DNA of 64,000 nt from Limnoperna fortunei (GCA_944474755.1 OX104112.1:82659756-82723755); one strand, 5' to 3'; numbered from the stretch's first letter, positions 9,241-20,252 are shown. Numbers and translations are program-made. Notes: generated by a model not told the origin, from the sequence alone.

Positions 9241-11078
9241 CTGTCCGATACTTCATAGAGTACTACCGACAATATCTGTTGGGCAGAAAATTTTGTGTCA
9301 GAACAGATCACCAAGCATTGATCTGGCTTTTCAGCCTAAAGGAACCTAATGGAAGAATTGCAAGATGGTTGGAAATACTGTCTGCCTTTGATTTCTCTGT
9401 TGAATACCGACCTGGTCCTAAACATGGCAATGCCGATGCAATGTCTAGATGTTTAAATCCTCGTGACTGTGATTGTTCATTTATTGAAGAATATCTTAAA
9501 TGTGGCCCATGTTACAAATGTATGAAGAGAGCACAGAGTATGATGAGCTCAGCAAAGTGGAGTAAAGTCTGTATAGACGACACTAAGAATCAAGAAACAA
9601 GTTTAACCCCAACCCCTGAAACCCCTATAGTAAATGATAAACTAGATCTCCTGAATGTTGTGAAGACCAGGAACCAGACAAAAGATGACTGTTGTACTTT
9701 ATTACAAACAGGTCACACACTGACAGAATTACAAGCATTACAAGAGAATGATGAAGACATAGGACCAGTTTTACAATGGATGAAGAATGGAATCAGACCT
9801 GACAAAAGGGATATTGAAATAAATAGTCCTGCAACCAGACATTATTGGTTCCTATGGGAATCACTTCAACTACTTGATGGCCTTGTATATAGAAAATTCC
9901 TCAAGCAAAATAAAACCGACCTTTACTACCAGTTTTTAACCCCTGTCAGATTAAAAGAAGAAGTTTTGTACCAGATGCACAATTCCCTGCCATCTGGACA
10001 CTTGGGAAAGAAGAAAACCAAGGAAAAGTTATGTAGAAATTATTATTGGTATGAAATGCGGGAGGACATCAATATCTGGATTCAGAAGTGTGACATATGT
10101 GCATCTATTAAACCACCTCAAAAGACATCCAAGGCTCCACTTGGATGCATGTTGACTGGGGCACCATGGGACAGAGTGGGAACAGATATTTTAGGACCAC
10201 TTCCTCTGACACCAAGAGGAAATAGATACATTTTAACTGTAACAGATTATTTCACGAAATGGGTGGAGGTCGTCCCAGTTCCAGACCAAACAGCAGTAAC
10301 ATGTGCTAACATTATACTGAATGATGTATTCTGTCGATTTGGATGTCCCCTGGCAATCCACTCTGACCAGGGAAGAAATTACGAAAGCCAAATTTTTAAA
10401 GAAATGTGTGAACTACTGGAGATAAGAAAAACAAGGACAATTCCCAAAAACCCTAAAGGCAATGGCCAAACAGAACGTTTCAACAGAACTTTAATTGCTA
10501 TGATAAAATCCTATTTAAGGGGGGAACAAACGAATTGGGACTTAAATCTTGGTTGTCTTGCTGCTGCTTATAGGGCTACTCCAAATGAATCAACAGGACT
10601 GACCCCAAATCCTCTTTTATTTGGAAAAGAGATAAGAATGCCAAATGATTTAATTAAAGGAATTCCTGCAGAACCGGGGGAGGAACATTCTAAGAGCTGG
10701 GGGGACTATGCATTAAAGATTAAAGATAGATTACACACTGCCCACCAAGTTGCTAGGAAACACTTGCTTTCAAATGCAAAGCGTCGTAAAGATTTTTATG
10801 ATACAAAAACTAATTTAACAGTCTACAAAAAGTTTGACAAAATTTGGTATTTAGATGAATCAAGAAGGGAAGGACTAAGTCAGAAGTTACAGCCACTGTA
10901 TATTGGTCCTTGTCTGATAACTAACAGATTCAATGATATAAATTATGAAATCCAACTTGATGGGGAGGGAACTAGAAAAATAATTAATCATAACAAGATG
11001 AAACCCTATCGTGGGAATCAGTACCCAAAATGGATGAGGCTTTTGGAGAGAAAAAAAATGTTGATGCCCAGTAGATAA
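9210..11078 (+). CDS. pol: Pol of element 1, RNase H remainder and integrase part
   Basis: This is the continuation of pol in a different frame after the frameshift; the frame is open from 9195 and has no start of its own. It holds the rest of RNase H (DKELLAVRYF, then FCVRTDHQALIWLF, and the linker PGPKHGNADAMSR). Integrase follows: an HHCC zinc-binding module at about 9975-10110 (GHLGKKKTKEKL ... CDICASIK) and a DDE core with Asp in GTDILGPL, Asp in IHSDQGRNYES and Glu in GNGQTERFNR. The C-terminus ends with an INHNKMKPYRG motif like that closing many Ty3/gypsy Pols. I see no chromodomain. Integrase would insert the cDNA and generate the 4-bp duplication seen at the flanks. Confidence 0.92.
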   Translation, partial: NYCITDKELLAVRYFIEYYRQYLLGRKFCVRTDHQALIWLFSLKEPNGRIARWLEILSAFDFSVEYRPGPKHGNADAMSRCLNPRDCDCSFIEEYLKCGPCYKCMKRAQSMMSSAKWSKVCIDDTKNQETSLTPTPETPIVNDKLDLLNVVKTRNQTKDDCCTLLQTGHTLTELQALQENDEDIGPVLQWMKNGIRPDKRDIEINSPATRHYWFLWESLQLLDGLVYRKFLKQNKTDLYYQFLTPVRLKEEVLYQMHNSLPSGHLGKKKTKEKLCRNYYWYEMREDINIWIQKCDICASIKPPQKTSKAPLGCMLTGAPWDRVGTDILGPLPLTPRGNRYILTVTDYFTKWVEVVPVPDQTAVTCANIILNDVFCRFGCPLAIHSDQGRNYESQIFKEMCELLEIRKTRTIPKNPKGNGQTERFNRTLIAMIKSYLRGEQTNWDLNLGCLAAAYRATPNESTGLTPNPLLFGKEIRMPNDLIKGIPAEPGEEHSKSWGDYALKIKDRLHTAHQVARKHLLSNAKRRKDFYDTKTNLTVYKKFDKIWYLDESRREGLSQKLQPLYIGPCLITNRFNDINYEIQLDGEGTRKIINHNKMKPYRGNQYPKWMRLLERKKMLMPSR

Positions 11079-11144
11079 TTTGACTAATTCCACATCCAAC
11101 TAAAAAAAAAATCCATTTTTTTATTTTAGTTTAGCTAAATTTTG

Positions 11145-11178
11145 TTCACATATTCTTTAAGAGCTAGGAATCAGAACA
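11145..11178 (+). repeat. LTR-like 34-bp segment upstream of ORF3
   Basis: TTCACATATTCTTTAAGAGC and the following 14 bases match the LTR segment at 4871-4904 at 28 of 34 positions without gaps, and the 3' LTR copy at about 29 of 34. It sits between the pol stop and ORF3. It may be a conserved RNA element or the remnant of an internal duplication. Confidence 0.55.
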
Positions 11179-11241
11179 AATTTAGATCTCCAGATACACA
11201 ACAACAGTTTAAATTCCAGTTTGAACCAAGTCTGTAAAATG

Positions 11242-11260
11242 CTGTTCTGTTTCTTTTAAG
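11242..11260 (+). promoter_or_regulatory. 3' splice-site candidate at ORF3 start
   Basis: A pyrimidine-rich run CTGTTCTGTTTCTTTTAAG ends immediately before the ORF3 ATG at 11261. This would let ORF3 be translated from a spliced subgenomic RNA, as retroviral env is. I did not identify a matching donor in the leader. Confidence 0.5.
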
Positions 11261-12523
11261 ATGTCAACTTATGAGGCAGACATGGAGAAGGCAGTAAGAA
11301 GGGTGTGGAAGTGTTTTAGATGCCCCCAGGATGAAGAACCATTCACTGGCCAAAAGTTCAGGGTGGAATCCCACATCTTGAGGGATCATGTGGAAAACTT
11401 TGATACCAGTCCATTCTTTTGCAATCTTTGCGGATTTTCCAGCCTTACCCTCAAGGAACTAGAAAGACACACAACACATTTTAAACCTCATTTCATACAA
11501 AGAGAGGAGATGATTAGGATGAGCACATTTGTTAGTGATCAACACTACCAGGTAATCAACAAGAATCCAACAAAATTCAAACCTAATGTTGATTACAGAA
11601 TGTTAACTAGGGCAGAGTCTGCAAACCGACTAAAAACAAAGACTAATAGAATACCAATACCTACCGTTACCGTACCAACATCATACTTACCTGCAATTGA
11701 ACCCTTTGAAGAATCTATGGACATACTACTAGAAGTTCTAGAAGAACAAACCAAGTCTCGCACTGTTGTTGACAATCATGTAGTCAGTGTTACTACAACA
11801 ACCACTACCACCACCGTGGACAACTTGATTGTAGATTCCACTATTACCAGCGATGATGTTTTACAGACACCACCAGACTCTCCCTTAGTTTCAACTCCGT
11901 TGCTTTCAACACCAGTTCGCCATGTCATTATTATGGACCGACAAAATCCGGAGCAGGCTGCGGTAACAGACGATGAAACCTTAAACATTATGCCACAACT
12001 TTTAGGAAACACTGACTTTCACCCCTCTTCTGACTGGGATAACGTGCCAGTCAACTGTGAGCAGGAAGTACCTGAGGATCAATCGTCATCATCCTCCTCC
12101 ACATCTTCATCTTCTTCATCTACCTCTTCATCAGATTCCGGATGCGACACCTGCCATAGAACAATGAACTCTGTACTGCAGGCAGTACAGAACCTGACAA
12201 AGATAAACAAAGAATTACAAGGTACCGTCAAAAATTTATCATCTGACATCAAAATTTTGCAGACTCAGATAACTGGCCTTCGTTCAGTTGTTCGTGAACA
12301 GAGTGAGGAAATCAAAACCCTGAAAACCATTAGTAGACCAGCACCACCACGATTGTATCAACAACCACGATTTGGACACAACTCTTTTTCTTCAAGACAA
12401 AACTCAACATACTCCAGCCCAAGCAACCGAAGAATACCTTCAAGACTACCAAGAAAAAGAATGGAATCTCCAAGGAAACAGACCACACACAAGTCACCAG
12501 TAAAGAAACCTAGACACTTATGA
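11261..12523 (+). CDS. ORF3 of element 1: zinc-finger and coiled-coil protein
   Basis: A 420-residue protein in the env position with no signal peptide or membrane segment, so it is not an envelope. It has two zinc-finger-like modules, C18-x2-C21-x16-H38-x4-H43 and C54-x2-C57-x12-H70-x2-H73; the second fits the C2H2 spacing. A Thr-rich, Pro/Ser-containing acidic middle region includes TTTTTTTT near residue 178. A Ser-rich run (about 273-294) follows, then a heptad-like coiled coil (about 300-357), and a basic Arg/Lys/Ser tail (about 360-420). The layout suggests a self-associating nucleic-acid-binding protein that might bind RNA, cDNA or a host nuclear target. This is inference; I recognise no named family. 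The frame is intact over 1.26 kb, while pol carries a frameshift. The ATG follows directly on a splice-acceptor-like sequence. Confidence 0.85.
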   Translation: MSTYEADMEKAVRRVWKCFRCPQDEEPFTGQKFRVESHILRDHVENFDTSPFFCNLCGFSSLTLKELERHTTHFKPHFIQREEMIRMSTFVSDQHYQVINKNPTKFKPNVDYRMLTRAESANRLKTKTNRIPIPTVTVPTSYLPAIEPFEESMDILLEVLEEQTKSRTVVDNHVVSVTTTTTTTTVDNLIVDSTITSDDVLQTPPDSPLVSTPLLSTPVRHVIIMDRQNPEQAAVTDDETLNIMPQLLGNTDFHPSSDWDNVPVNCEQEVPEDQSSSSSSTSSSSSSTSSSDSGCDTCHRTMNSVLQAVQNLTKINKELQGTVKNLSSDIKILQTQITGLRSVVREQSEEIKTLKTISRPAPPRLYQQPRFGHNSFSSRQNSTYSSPSNRRIPSRLPRKRMESPRKQTTHKSPVKKPRHL

Positions 12524-12641
12524 ACTGACTTTTTTTTTCAGGAACTGTATTGAACACTTATTTGTATTTATTGTGAACCGTAAAGTCTACTTTTATGCAA
12601 TTTTAAATGTTACATTTGTGAGGACACAAAATTTTTTTTTG

Positions 12642-12652
12642 TAAGGGGGTAA
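12642..12652 (+). other. Polypurine tract
   Basis: TAAGGGGGTAA directly abuts the 3' LTR start TGTAG and is preceded by a T-rich run at 12632-12640. This is the expected primer for plus-strand DNA synthesis. Confidence 0.8.
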
Positions 12653-13341
12653 TGTAGAATTCTGCAATTTTTGTAAATTGCCAATGCATGTATCTATACG
12701 TAAATGTATATTTTCCCAAGTTTACTTTTTTTTTTTTTTATAAGGTAAATTATTCTGGAATTCCTGAAATTAATTAATTATTTCTTTTATTGTTTCCACA
12801 AGTATGAGAATCATAAAATAATTATCATGTTTGATTGTTTTAAGATCGTAAGTAATGTATATTTTTTTAACCTTTGAGATATTCCCTCGATTTTGTCGTT
12901 GCAGAAATCTGCACATGTTTCGCTCATTTCCTCGAAATTTAAAGTGTGACATGTTAACTTACTTATATCCACAGATTCGTCAAGTTGTACTTATTCACAG
13001 AATCTCTCATTTCAAACTGTTTTGTTTTATTTATGGCAATACTTTGCGATTTACTGTGTTGACAACTTCAAGTTTTCGGTCGTCTACCGCCATTTTCGAT
13101 CAGCTGGTAGCCGAACGTTTTTATTGGGTGTTTATAAAATAATTGTTAAAAATGTTATATTTTAATTGTACTGACATAATTTCTAGTGTGTCGATAATTA
13201 ACTGAGAAAAATGTTATTTAAACTTATTTTTATTTAAGTACAAGATGTTTTATATAATATTGATTGATTGGTCATTGCCGTCAGTAATTTTACGCATTGC
13301 GCAAGACTGCACCAAACTGCACCAAAATTTCTTGTGCAGCA

Positions 13342-13351
13342 TATAAAAGGG
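13342..13351 (+). promoter_or_regulatory. LTR TATA box, 3' copy
   Basis: TATAAAAGGG, identical to 1900-1909. It could drive read-through transcription into the DNA right of the element. Confidence 0.7.
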
Positions 13352-13657
13352 CAAAACGCTGAAAATTGACGTCACTCTTTACTACTTTATTGAAAATTGA
13401 CGTTTGGCTTATTTTTCCAACAAGAATTTAATTTTGAAGTAAGAAAATTATTCATTGTTGAAATTTTTAATGGCAAAGTAATATTTAACAATATCTAAAT
13501 TAATTTCTACTATGAAAAATTATTTATGAAGGAATTATTTTTCGATGGTGGAAAATTTTAACTCTTTCAAAAGTTATTCATTAGTATATAAGTGAAGTTA
13601 TCTGATATTTATATGGCTTTTTATTTATGTTGTGTTGTGAAAATTAGTTGTTTTTCA

Positions 13658-14022
13658 AACTTTTCAACATAAAGTTCATAAGTAAAATAATTCTGCACAT
13701 ATATCACCCAGGATTTGGGAGATCCAGTGTAGAAATAAACTTTTTAACATAAAGTTCATAAGATAAATAATTCTGCACATATATCACCCAGGATTTGGGA
13801 GATCCAGCGTAGAAATAAACTTTTTAACATTAAGTTCATAAGTAAAATAATTCTGCACATATATCAACCAGGATTTGGGAGATCCAGTGTAGAAATAAAC
13901 TTTTCAACATAAAGTTCATTTAACCAAAATAATTCTGCACATATATCGCCCAGGATTTGGGAGATCCAGTGTAGAAATAAACTTTTAAACATTAAGTTCA
14001 TTTAACTAAAATAATGAAGTGT
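13658..14022 (+). repeat. LTR-internal tandem array, 3' copy with 4 units
   Basis: It has the same ~80-bp unit as in the 5' LTR, but only four full copies and a partial fifth that breaks off before GAAGTGTAAATAACAC. The short array is closer to what the inserted element probably carried, if the 5' array expanded later. Confidence 0.93.
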
Positions 14023-14044
14023 AAATAACACAACACAACAAAAC

Positions 14045-14050
14045 AATAAA
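14045..14050 (+). terminator. LTR polyadenylation signal, 3' copy
   Basis: AATAAA in the 3' LTR, followed by a T-rich TTTATACTTTATTATAAG stretch. It is the likely polyadenylation site of element 1 transcripts. Confidence 0.6.
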
Positions 14051-14375
14051 ATTGTATTTATACTTTATTATAAGTGTATCTGGAGAAATAGACACTATTT
14101 TACATTATTCACATATCCTTTAAGAGCTCAGGATCAGAATAGTTGCATACATAGTACATTTGATGTTGTTAACATAATGCCAAATAAATATTATATTTAA
14201 TCTTACTGGCTTGCTGAGTTTTCCCCAACTGAACCTATTCTTAGTCTCAATACAAAATGACCAAGTACCAATTCTAAGGTTTAAAATTAACTATAAAGTA
14301 TACTGTTTGAAACATATCTGTTTGGCTTTTGTCAAAGAATTGTTTAATAGAAGTTCCCTTCACCAGCTCGCTACA

Positions 14376-14379
14376 ATAT
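14376..14379. repeat. Target-site duplication ATAT, right copy of element 1
   Basis: It abuts the final A of the 3' LTR and matches 1283-1286. Confidence 0.65.
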
Positions 14380-15199
14380 AATAGTAATACAATACATTTC
14401 TGTCTGGCAAAAATATATAAGGTGACCGTACCTATATTGTGGCCATGAATTAACAGCTATGCTGTTGAAGACCATAGGTGTTTAGTTAATTTTCTGAATA
14501 TTAGAAGTAGCTTTTTAGACCATAGTTTTCCATTTTTAATTATTTCTGAAAATAACAGTGCTTTCAAGTTAATAACATGTATTTGCAAGTCATTCCTAAG
14601 TTCTTTGTGGAGATTGTCAAACAATAGCTGTTTTTCATCACGATACAAGGTAAAGTTGTCTCTGTCAAAATCAAATACGAGTTTGATAAAGTGGCTTTTG
14701 GTTGAAATTTGATAACTCATCCATATTCACATATATTTTTGCAAGGTTAAAACACGCCTTGTCCATCTTCCACATGCGTAATCACCGTTAATAAATACAG
14801 ACTTGATAGTTTCCGAGTCATTCATATTTCTTTGTATTTTTTTTCGTGTTTTATGGTTCCTTTGTGATTATTAAAAGAAAAAACATTTGAACAATATATA
14901 AATTAAACCTTTGCGGAAATATGATGAATTAGGGCGATAACATCAAATATATCGTTTTTCAAAGCTTTATGTGACAAAAACTTAAAGACTTTTAAAAAAA
15001 ACAAAGCTATTACTAGTACTTGACATTTATAACAATTTCGTTTGGGGATAATTCATTTAGACATGTAAAGAACTGATCCGATCTGACCAAGCGTTGAGAA
15101 AAAGTAAACCAATCTATTTAAAAAATAAGCATATTGTATTTTGATCAATAAACTCGTTTGTAAATTTATCAACGTCGTCAATACACGTACCTTTAACAC
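14380..15199. other. non-coding spacer
   Basis: The sequence is AT-rich. A minus-strand open frame at 14457-14720 (87 codons) has no recognisable domain and I do not call it a gene. Confidence 0.5.
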
Positions 15200-15386
15200 G
15201 AGTTGCGAGTTTATGTCTCACTATGGGCGGGTGTGCTCGACTCCAATCTTAAATGTCAACGATGGTCAGTTTCCCTGCTGAAGTTCGGGGTTTACTCGGG
15301 GAGCTCCGGTTTTCTCTCCCAATAAACACTGCACGCAATGAAATTTGCTGAAAGTGGCGTTAAAACATAAGAAAACAAACATACCT
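15200..15386 (+). mobile_element. SINE family A, 5'-truncated or diverged copy
   Basis: The 3' body matches the full copy at 54682-54950: a GTGCTCGACTCCAATCTTAA stretch, CTCCGGTTTTCTCTCCCAAT, then GCTGAAAGTGGCGTTAAAAC before an AAAC-rich tail. The tRNA-like head is reduced to a poor B-box relic at about 15203-15220. Confidence 0.75.
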
Positions 15387-17639
15387 TTGACGCACTCGAT
15401 TTTTATACAATAACTCTAAAAATGTTATTAAAACGGATATCTTTTGATTTGACTACTTTTCCCATAATGATTCAATTATAAATTGATTACGTGCATATAT
15501 AGACATTTCATATAGACCAACAGCTGATTTGTACACAGAAGCGACCCATAATGTGTATTTTGAGACTAGATTTCTAACAATATGACGACCACGCTACAGT
15601 TCTGTCAAGGAATTTAATGTTAAAAGTACAATTGTTTTCTTGGGTTATAATACAGTACAAACCTTAAACCTTTATTGCATTGAAAAGAATGCAAATGGGT
15701 TTCATAAAAACACCTAATTTAAAAAAAAACCGCTAAATTATGTTGACAATAAATTATATTGAGAAAAATTTACTTTCCAGATGTGTGGTTTTAATTGTGT
15801 ATTTTTCAGTAGTTATCACAAATGTGTTCCATATTACATGGTCTCGAAAACAATGTTAAACAAAACACTGTACAAGGAGAAATAGCGGTTTAATCTTTTA
15901 ATACTATCTTTTGTAGTATCCCAATTAGAAGAGCACTAAAATGTTGACAACTTTTGGTGCATAAAGATTAATTCCAATTGACTTTTTTGGTTACTGTCGA
16001 GAAAAGAATCACTCCTTAGTCAACATCGCTTACAAAATATTCTTTCTGTTCAAAGGACATTATTATTAGCTGTCGTGTACAATTTACAATGCACTGGGTG
16101 AAAATCAATTTTAATGTAATGTTGAATTATTGATTTGTCGTGAAAGTTGCAATTCAAATTTGTCAATATTGTCCCTTGATAGTTCAATCCAGGTTAAAAT
16201 ATCAAATATTTCAACAATAGTATGTTTTTTGAATTGGCAAATTATGAAATGGGCTATGGAATGAACTCAAATGAACCGTACGTTGACGTGACAAAAATGA
16301 CGTTATGTCCGATTTCCAAGCTAATATAACGTACACACTTCCAACGATTTCGGTTAATAGTATCTATTAATTAGTGAATTAATTATTATTCTGCGACTAT
16401 TCATGAAAATGATCGACAATCAAACTTTATGACACAGCAGTATATGGAGTCTCGATAGATTCCGTATTTTGAACATATACTTGTAATGAATATGCCAGCT
16501 TTTTGAGGAAGTTACTGTGCATGATGCGGCTTATGCTTGCATGTTATTGAGAAAAAAATTGATTTATTACAATGTTTATATTTTTAATTTTTTTATTACT
16601 TCCTTATGGAATTTTTCACAAGCATAAATCGACCAGGATTAAGACATGATTTGCCTAAAAATAGTTATCTAACATAGTATTTGCCTCAACAATTATTACA
16701 ACCCAATTTTCATCCTCATCGACAGGACATACCAAACAGTGGCGTAGCTAAACTAGTTACATTGTGAGTTACAAATAGCTAGGGATGTACGGGTGAATCC
16801 CCCCCTAGAAAATTTTGAAAACAATTGTGAAACTTGGTGCATCTTTGAGAGTTCTAATGTGCTTTATTTAGTCCTGAAAATGAACAGTTTATTTATTGCA
16901 GGGATAGATTACAATTTTTTTTGTTATTGTCAAAATCATGTGGATTCAGCCGCGTACTCGAGTATAGGCAGCTACGTCCTTGCCAAATACGCCCCGCTGC
17001 ATGGCCATCTCTGTGGGTCTAACCCCAGAAACTGACACATTACCCAGCAGATTAGATACAGTTCAATCAATAACAATTCGATACATGTTACGATGTATTT
17101 GATAAGCCCTTGATATCAATGGGAAGTATTTGTTTAATCTCCCAGAAATGAACCCACCCTGTACATCCGGTAACAGCGATTTTAGTTATGTCCGGCTAAT
17201 TACATGCCGTTGAATGTAAATTCGATAATACGGAATGTTGGATCATTTCTGGGGGTTTTATACAAATGTAAAATGTAGAAGTATATTGCAGTAGGAAGAT
17301 ATCTCTAACTTATGGTATATCGTATACAGTTTATAGGTTATCGAATATAAGAAAAGTATGTAACACTGATTTACACACGTTATAAGATATCTAAGGTGAT
17401 GTTTTTAATTGCAAGCTCGCTGGGGTAGATTGAAAGCAAATAGTCACCAACAGAGATAAAAATCATCAGTATAGCGGTAAATTAAAGGTCTGTGCCAGCG
17501 TCTTTCTTTTCTTCTTCAGCAGGCCGTCTAGGAACACCGTGGAACAGTTTGGATATGTCGATCCGTTAAGTCGATTCTATCTTTAAATTCAAATCCGAAC
17601 TAAAAAACATGAACCCATGTATAAAAGTTCCGAAGCATT
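15387..17639. other. non-coding DNA with an unclassified repeat-like stretch
   Basis: Mostly featureless AT-rich DNA. The part at about 16737-16890 (GTGGCGTAGCTAAAC ... AATCCCCCCCTAGAAAATTT) has a C-run and a phrasing that look like a degenerate dispersed repeat. I cannot name the family. The open frame 16793-17035 has no supportable product. Confidence 0.4.
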
Positions 17640-17885
17640 ATGAATATGGACAGCATAAATTCAATATTGTCCTAACACAGCTAAGATGATTAGCTTCATT
17701 TTTATCTATGATCTTTACAGAGTTAATATTATTTCTGATCCATCCTGTCGCTGTGGATCTAACCGTGAAGATTCATATCATTATTTCTTTGCATGTTCTA
17801 AATATACCATCATTAGAGACAGATTATTTGAGAACCTTTCCTGGTATTTGAGAACCTTTCCTGGTATTTGAGAACCTTTCCTGGT
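17640..17885 (+). pseudogene. Decayed non-LTR (LINE) polymerase C-terminal fragment
   Basis: The frame from 17686 reads DLYRVNIISDPSCRCGSNRE and then DSYHYFFACSKYTIIRDRLF. This is the Cys-x-Cys ... His ... Cys pattern found after the reverse transcriptase of many metazoan LINEs. Just upstream, LTQLR is readable one frame away, so a frameshift lies near 17684. Only the last ~80 codons remain; no reverse-transcriptase core is visible upstream. The coding remnant runs into a 20-bp tandem repeat. Confidence 0.6.
17823..17885. repeat. 20-bp tandem repeat, 3 copies
   Basis: Three consecutive near-perfect copies of CTGGTATTTGAGAACCTTTC (the first lacks its first bases) at the end of the LINE remnant. 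The first copy encodes part of the LINE reading frame, so the duplication arose within the remnant. Confidence 0.9.
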
Positions 17886-18265
17886 TGCCCAATTATTGTC
17901 CAATAAATCTGTGGTAGCCCGTTATTGTCCACCGAGCAGAACAAACCTGAGTATATCAAAGGGTCAGAAAGATTACGGGTTGATTAATACCTTGTACACA
18001 GTATTCTCGAAGCACACAATTCATAACACCCGTATTATCTAATTGTTCGTTTCTTTTTGCTATTATTCTTTCTGGTACATTCCATTTATCTCATGTATTG
18101 TGCAGATCTTATCTTACACACATAATATAATTTGTATTAAATTGTATGCATGCTCCATAAATGTTTTTTTTGCAACATATTGTATATTTGGAGAAGACTT
18201 CATAAGTTTGTCTAACTTGTGCCTAATCCTATTTGCGTATTTGAGCAAATAAAATATGTTTAAAC
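17886..18265 (+). other. Probable 3' untranslated tail of the LINE remnant
   Basis: The stretch ends with GAGCAAATAAAATATGTTTA, a polyadenylation-like signal of the kind that closes LINE copies. Assignment to the upstream LINE fragment is an inference from position. Confidence 0.35.
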
Positions 18266-20250
18266 TAAACACAGTCTCGCAAGAGTACAAAAACTGGTCG
18301 GCTAGGATAGGAGCACAATTAGTAACATTTTAAGATTATTTAAAATAAAACAATTAAGGTTTGGACCTTCCGTTCCCAATGTTAATATAATAAACTGCGC
18401 AGAAAATATGATATGCAGTAGTTAATTATCTGCATGTTTTAAGAATGAAGAATTTTAGTAATCTGATTAAAGTCCCTATCAATTGGAAATAATCGAAAAT
18501 AGGATCTTTATCATTTAGACATTAAGACTGTAGTTCATTCTATCATTCTATTAGACAATTACAAATTTTCTGTTTTGCCCCTTTTTCTTGTTTTACATTT
18601 TGTGTGTTATAGGTGAATGAATGGCGATTATCCCTGAACGTAAATATAAAATTGTCTCAGTAATGACACTTTATCGTTTGTAACACAAGATAAAGTTATA
18701 AAATTGCAAGAAAAATGTCTAATAATTCTAAAACAGATCAGCGACATAAGTCTGGCCTTTTGGTTATTGAATAGAGAGTTGATTCCACAGTTTATCCCGT
18801 TTTTTAATGAAGTCTTACTTTCTTATTAGATATGCTGGATAAGAAGGCTCCAAGAAGATCATAGATCATTTGAATATCTCTGATGACTAGCCATAAATTG
18901 TGGTGTGTTCTTCAGAAGTGCTTGAATTTAAATAATATTCTGCAACATATAAAACATATTCACAGAAACTGCATGGACAAGGAAAGTTTAAAACATGTCA
19001 GTGGTCAACACCTTGGTATTTAGGCGTCGCACCGAGTTTTCGATCGACAGGGTATCTTGCTTAACCATAACTTACCAGTAATGGAACTCGTGCGTCCTAC
19101 CCTAATAAAATTGGACGCCATTGTATAGATGAAAGTGGCATTAAACCACAATTATAGACAAACCAGGAAACACTTCCGTTCTGCTCTTTTCTTATTTTGG
19201 ACGTCTGTTACGTATATGTACAAAGGTAAGGGGATAAGTGGGATTTCAGCGTGTAATAACTTACTTATCTGGCGGAATCTAGCAAGAGGAAAGAGTTAGA
19301 ATCTTGGCTTGTATGGGAAGTCAGATCATTTTATGGGTTTACCTACCTGCTTTAATTCCGGAAGTCGTTGCGGTAGCCTTCGGTGACCTGGCACCAGTTT
19401 TGACTTTAAATTGTTGTAAATTTTCTGAAGTTTGATCTGTGAAAACCTACTCAGCTGAAATTCAAAGCATGATGTAGAAACGTAATATAATTAATGTCGT
19501 GTATACATTTCATATATTATTTTTATATAATTTATTATATATTTTATCATGTTTTTTATTGTGCATGGAGCGATGAACTCTCAAAACACTTTATTCTTTG
19601 GTTCTTAGTCAAGAATTCTGTATCATAACCTGAAAATCCTTCAACTAGAAGACATCCCGATATGCCACTTGGAGAGGTCACTATCCTATTAGATGGATTT
19701 AAAAAAGTAACCGAACGGCCGAGACATCAACATTTTTTATTGGGCATTACACATATAATGCTAAACCAAATAAAGTGGAGAAAAGGGTAGGGTTGTCCAC
19801 AAACTTTTTATGGGAAATTTACCTTAAAGTTTAAGAATGATTTTTCTACTTTCATTTCAACGGTGGTCACATTGTACCACAATACACACTTAAGAAAGTG
19901 GTTCCACTGTAAAGACGTTGACTGGAAAAAAATTAATCTTGTTCTACAGTAATAAAATACCTTTCAAAATATCCAACTCTTAAGCAATAGCAGTAAAAAC
20001 AAAAGCAGAAACAAAGAGAAAATTCGGACTATTTCTTTATCTTGCCATGTTTTGACATGCGCCAGAAATTCATTCCATCAATAGGATAATAACCCTTGAA
20101 GACGCGGTGAACATCTTTGTGGTTCGAGCCCGTGCATGTTTAAAGGAACAATGTTTTAGAAAGCATACAATATATTTATTAAAGTATATATACAAAAAAC
20201 TTAAAATGAAATGAATGGTTTTCGCAATAATACTTTGACGTCTATATATT
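18266..20250. other. non-coding DNA
   Basis: No gene is supportable. A weak SINE-like relic is listed separately at 19020-19165. The rest is AT-rich without visible structure. Confidence 0.5.
19020..19165 (+). mobile_element. Diverged SINE family A relic
   Basis: AATTGGACGCCATTG followed by ATGAAAGTGGCATTAAACCA resembles the 3' body of the SINE at 54682-54950. The upstream part is barely recognisable. Confidence 0.4.
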
Positions 20251-20252
20251 AG

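Larger units (their letters stand above)
1287..14375 (+). mobile_element. Element 1: Ty3/gypsy LTR retrotransposon with a third ORF
   Basis: The element is complete in outline: 5' LTR, primer-site candidate, gag, pol (protease, reverse transcriptase, RNase H, integrase), ORF3, polypurine tract and 3' LTR. Both LTRs begin TGTAG and end CTACA, a 5-bp inverted repeat with the TG...CA ends expected of LTRs. The host bases ATAT flank both sides (1283-1286 and 14376-14379), a 4-bp target duplication. The domain order RT-RNase H-integrase places it in Ty3/gypsy. Its 13.1 kb length is large for the group, mainly because the 5' LTR carries an expanded tandem array. Pol has one visible frameshift near 9200, so this copy probably cannot make complete Pol. 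Outside the array the LTRs differ at roughly 1% of positions by eye, which suggests a fairly young insertion. Confidence 0.95.
12653..14375 (+). repeat. 3' LTR of element 1
   Basis: It is 1723 bp long, begins TGTAGAATT and ends GCTCGCTACA. It keeps the ~76 bp near its start that the 5' LTR lacks. It carries a TATA box at 13342-13351, a full TGACGTCA near 13367, a four-unit tandem array at 13658-14022 and AATAAA at 14045-14050. Confidence 0.95.

Noticed and set aside
11261..12523. ORF3 of element 1 as an envelope glycoprotein
   Set aside because: It has no signal peptide, hydrophobic fusion segment or transmembrane anchor. Its paired Cys/His modules and coiled coil point to a nucleic-acid-binding type.
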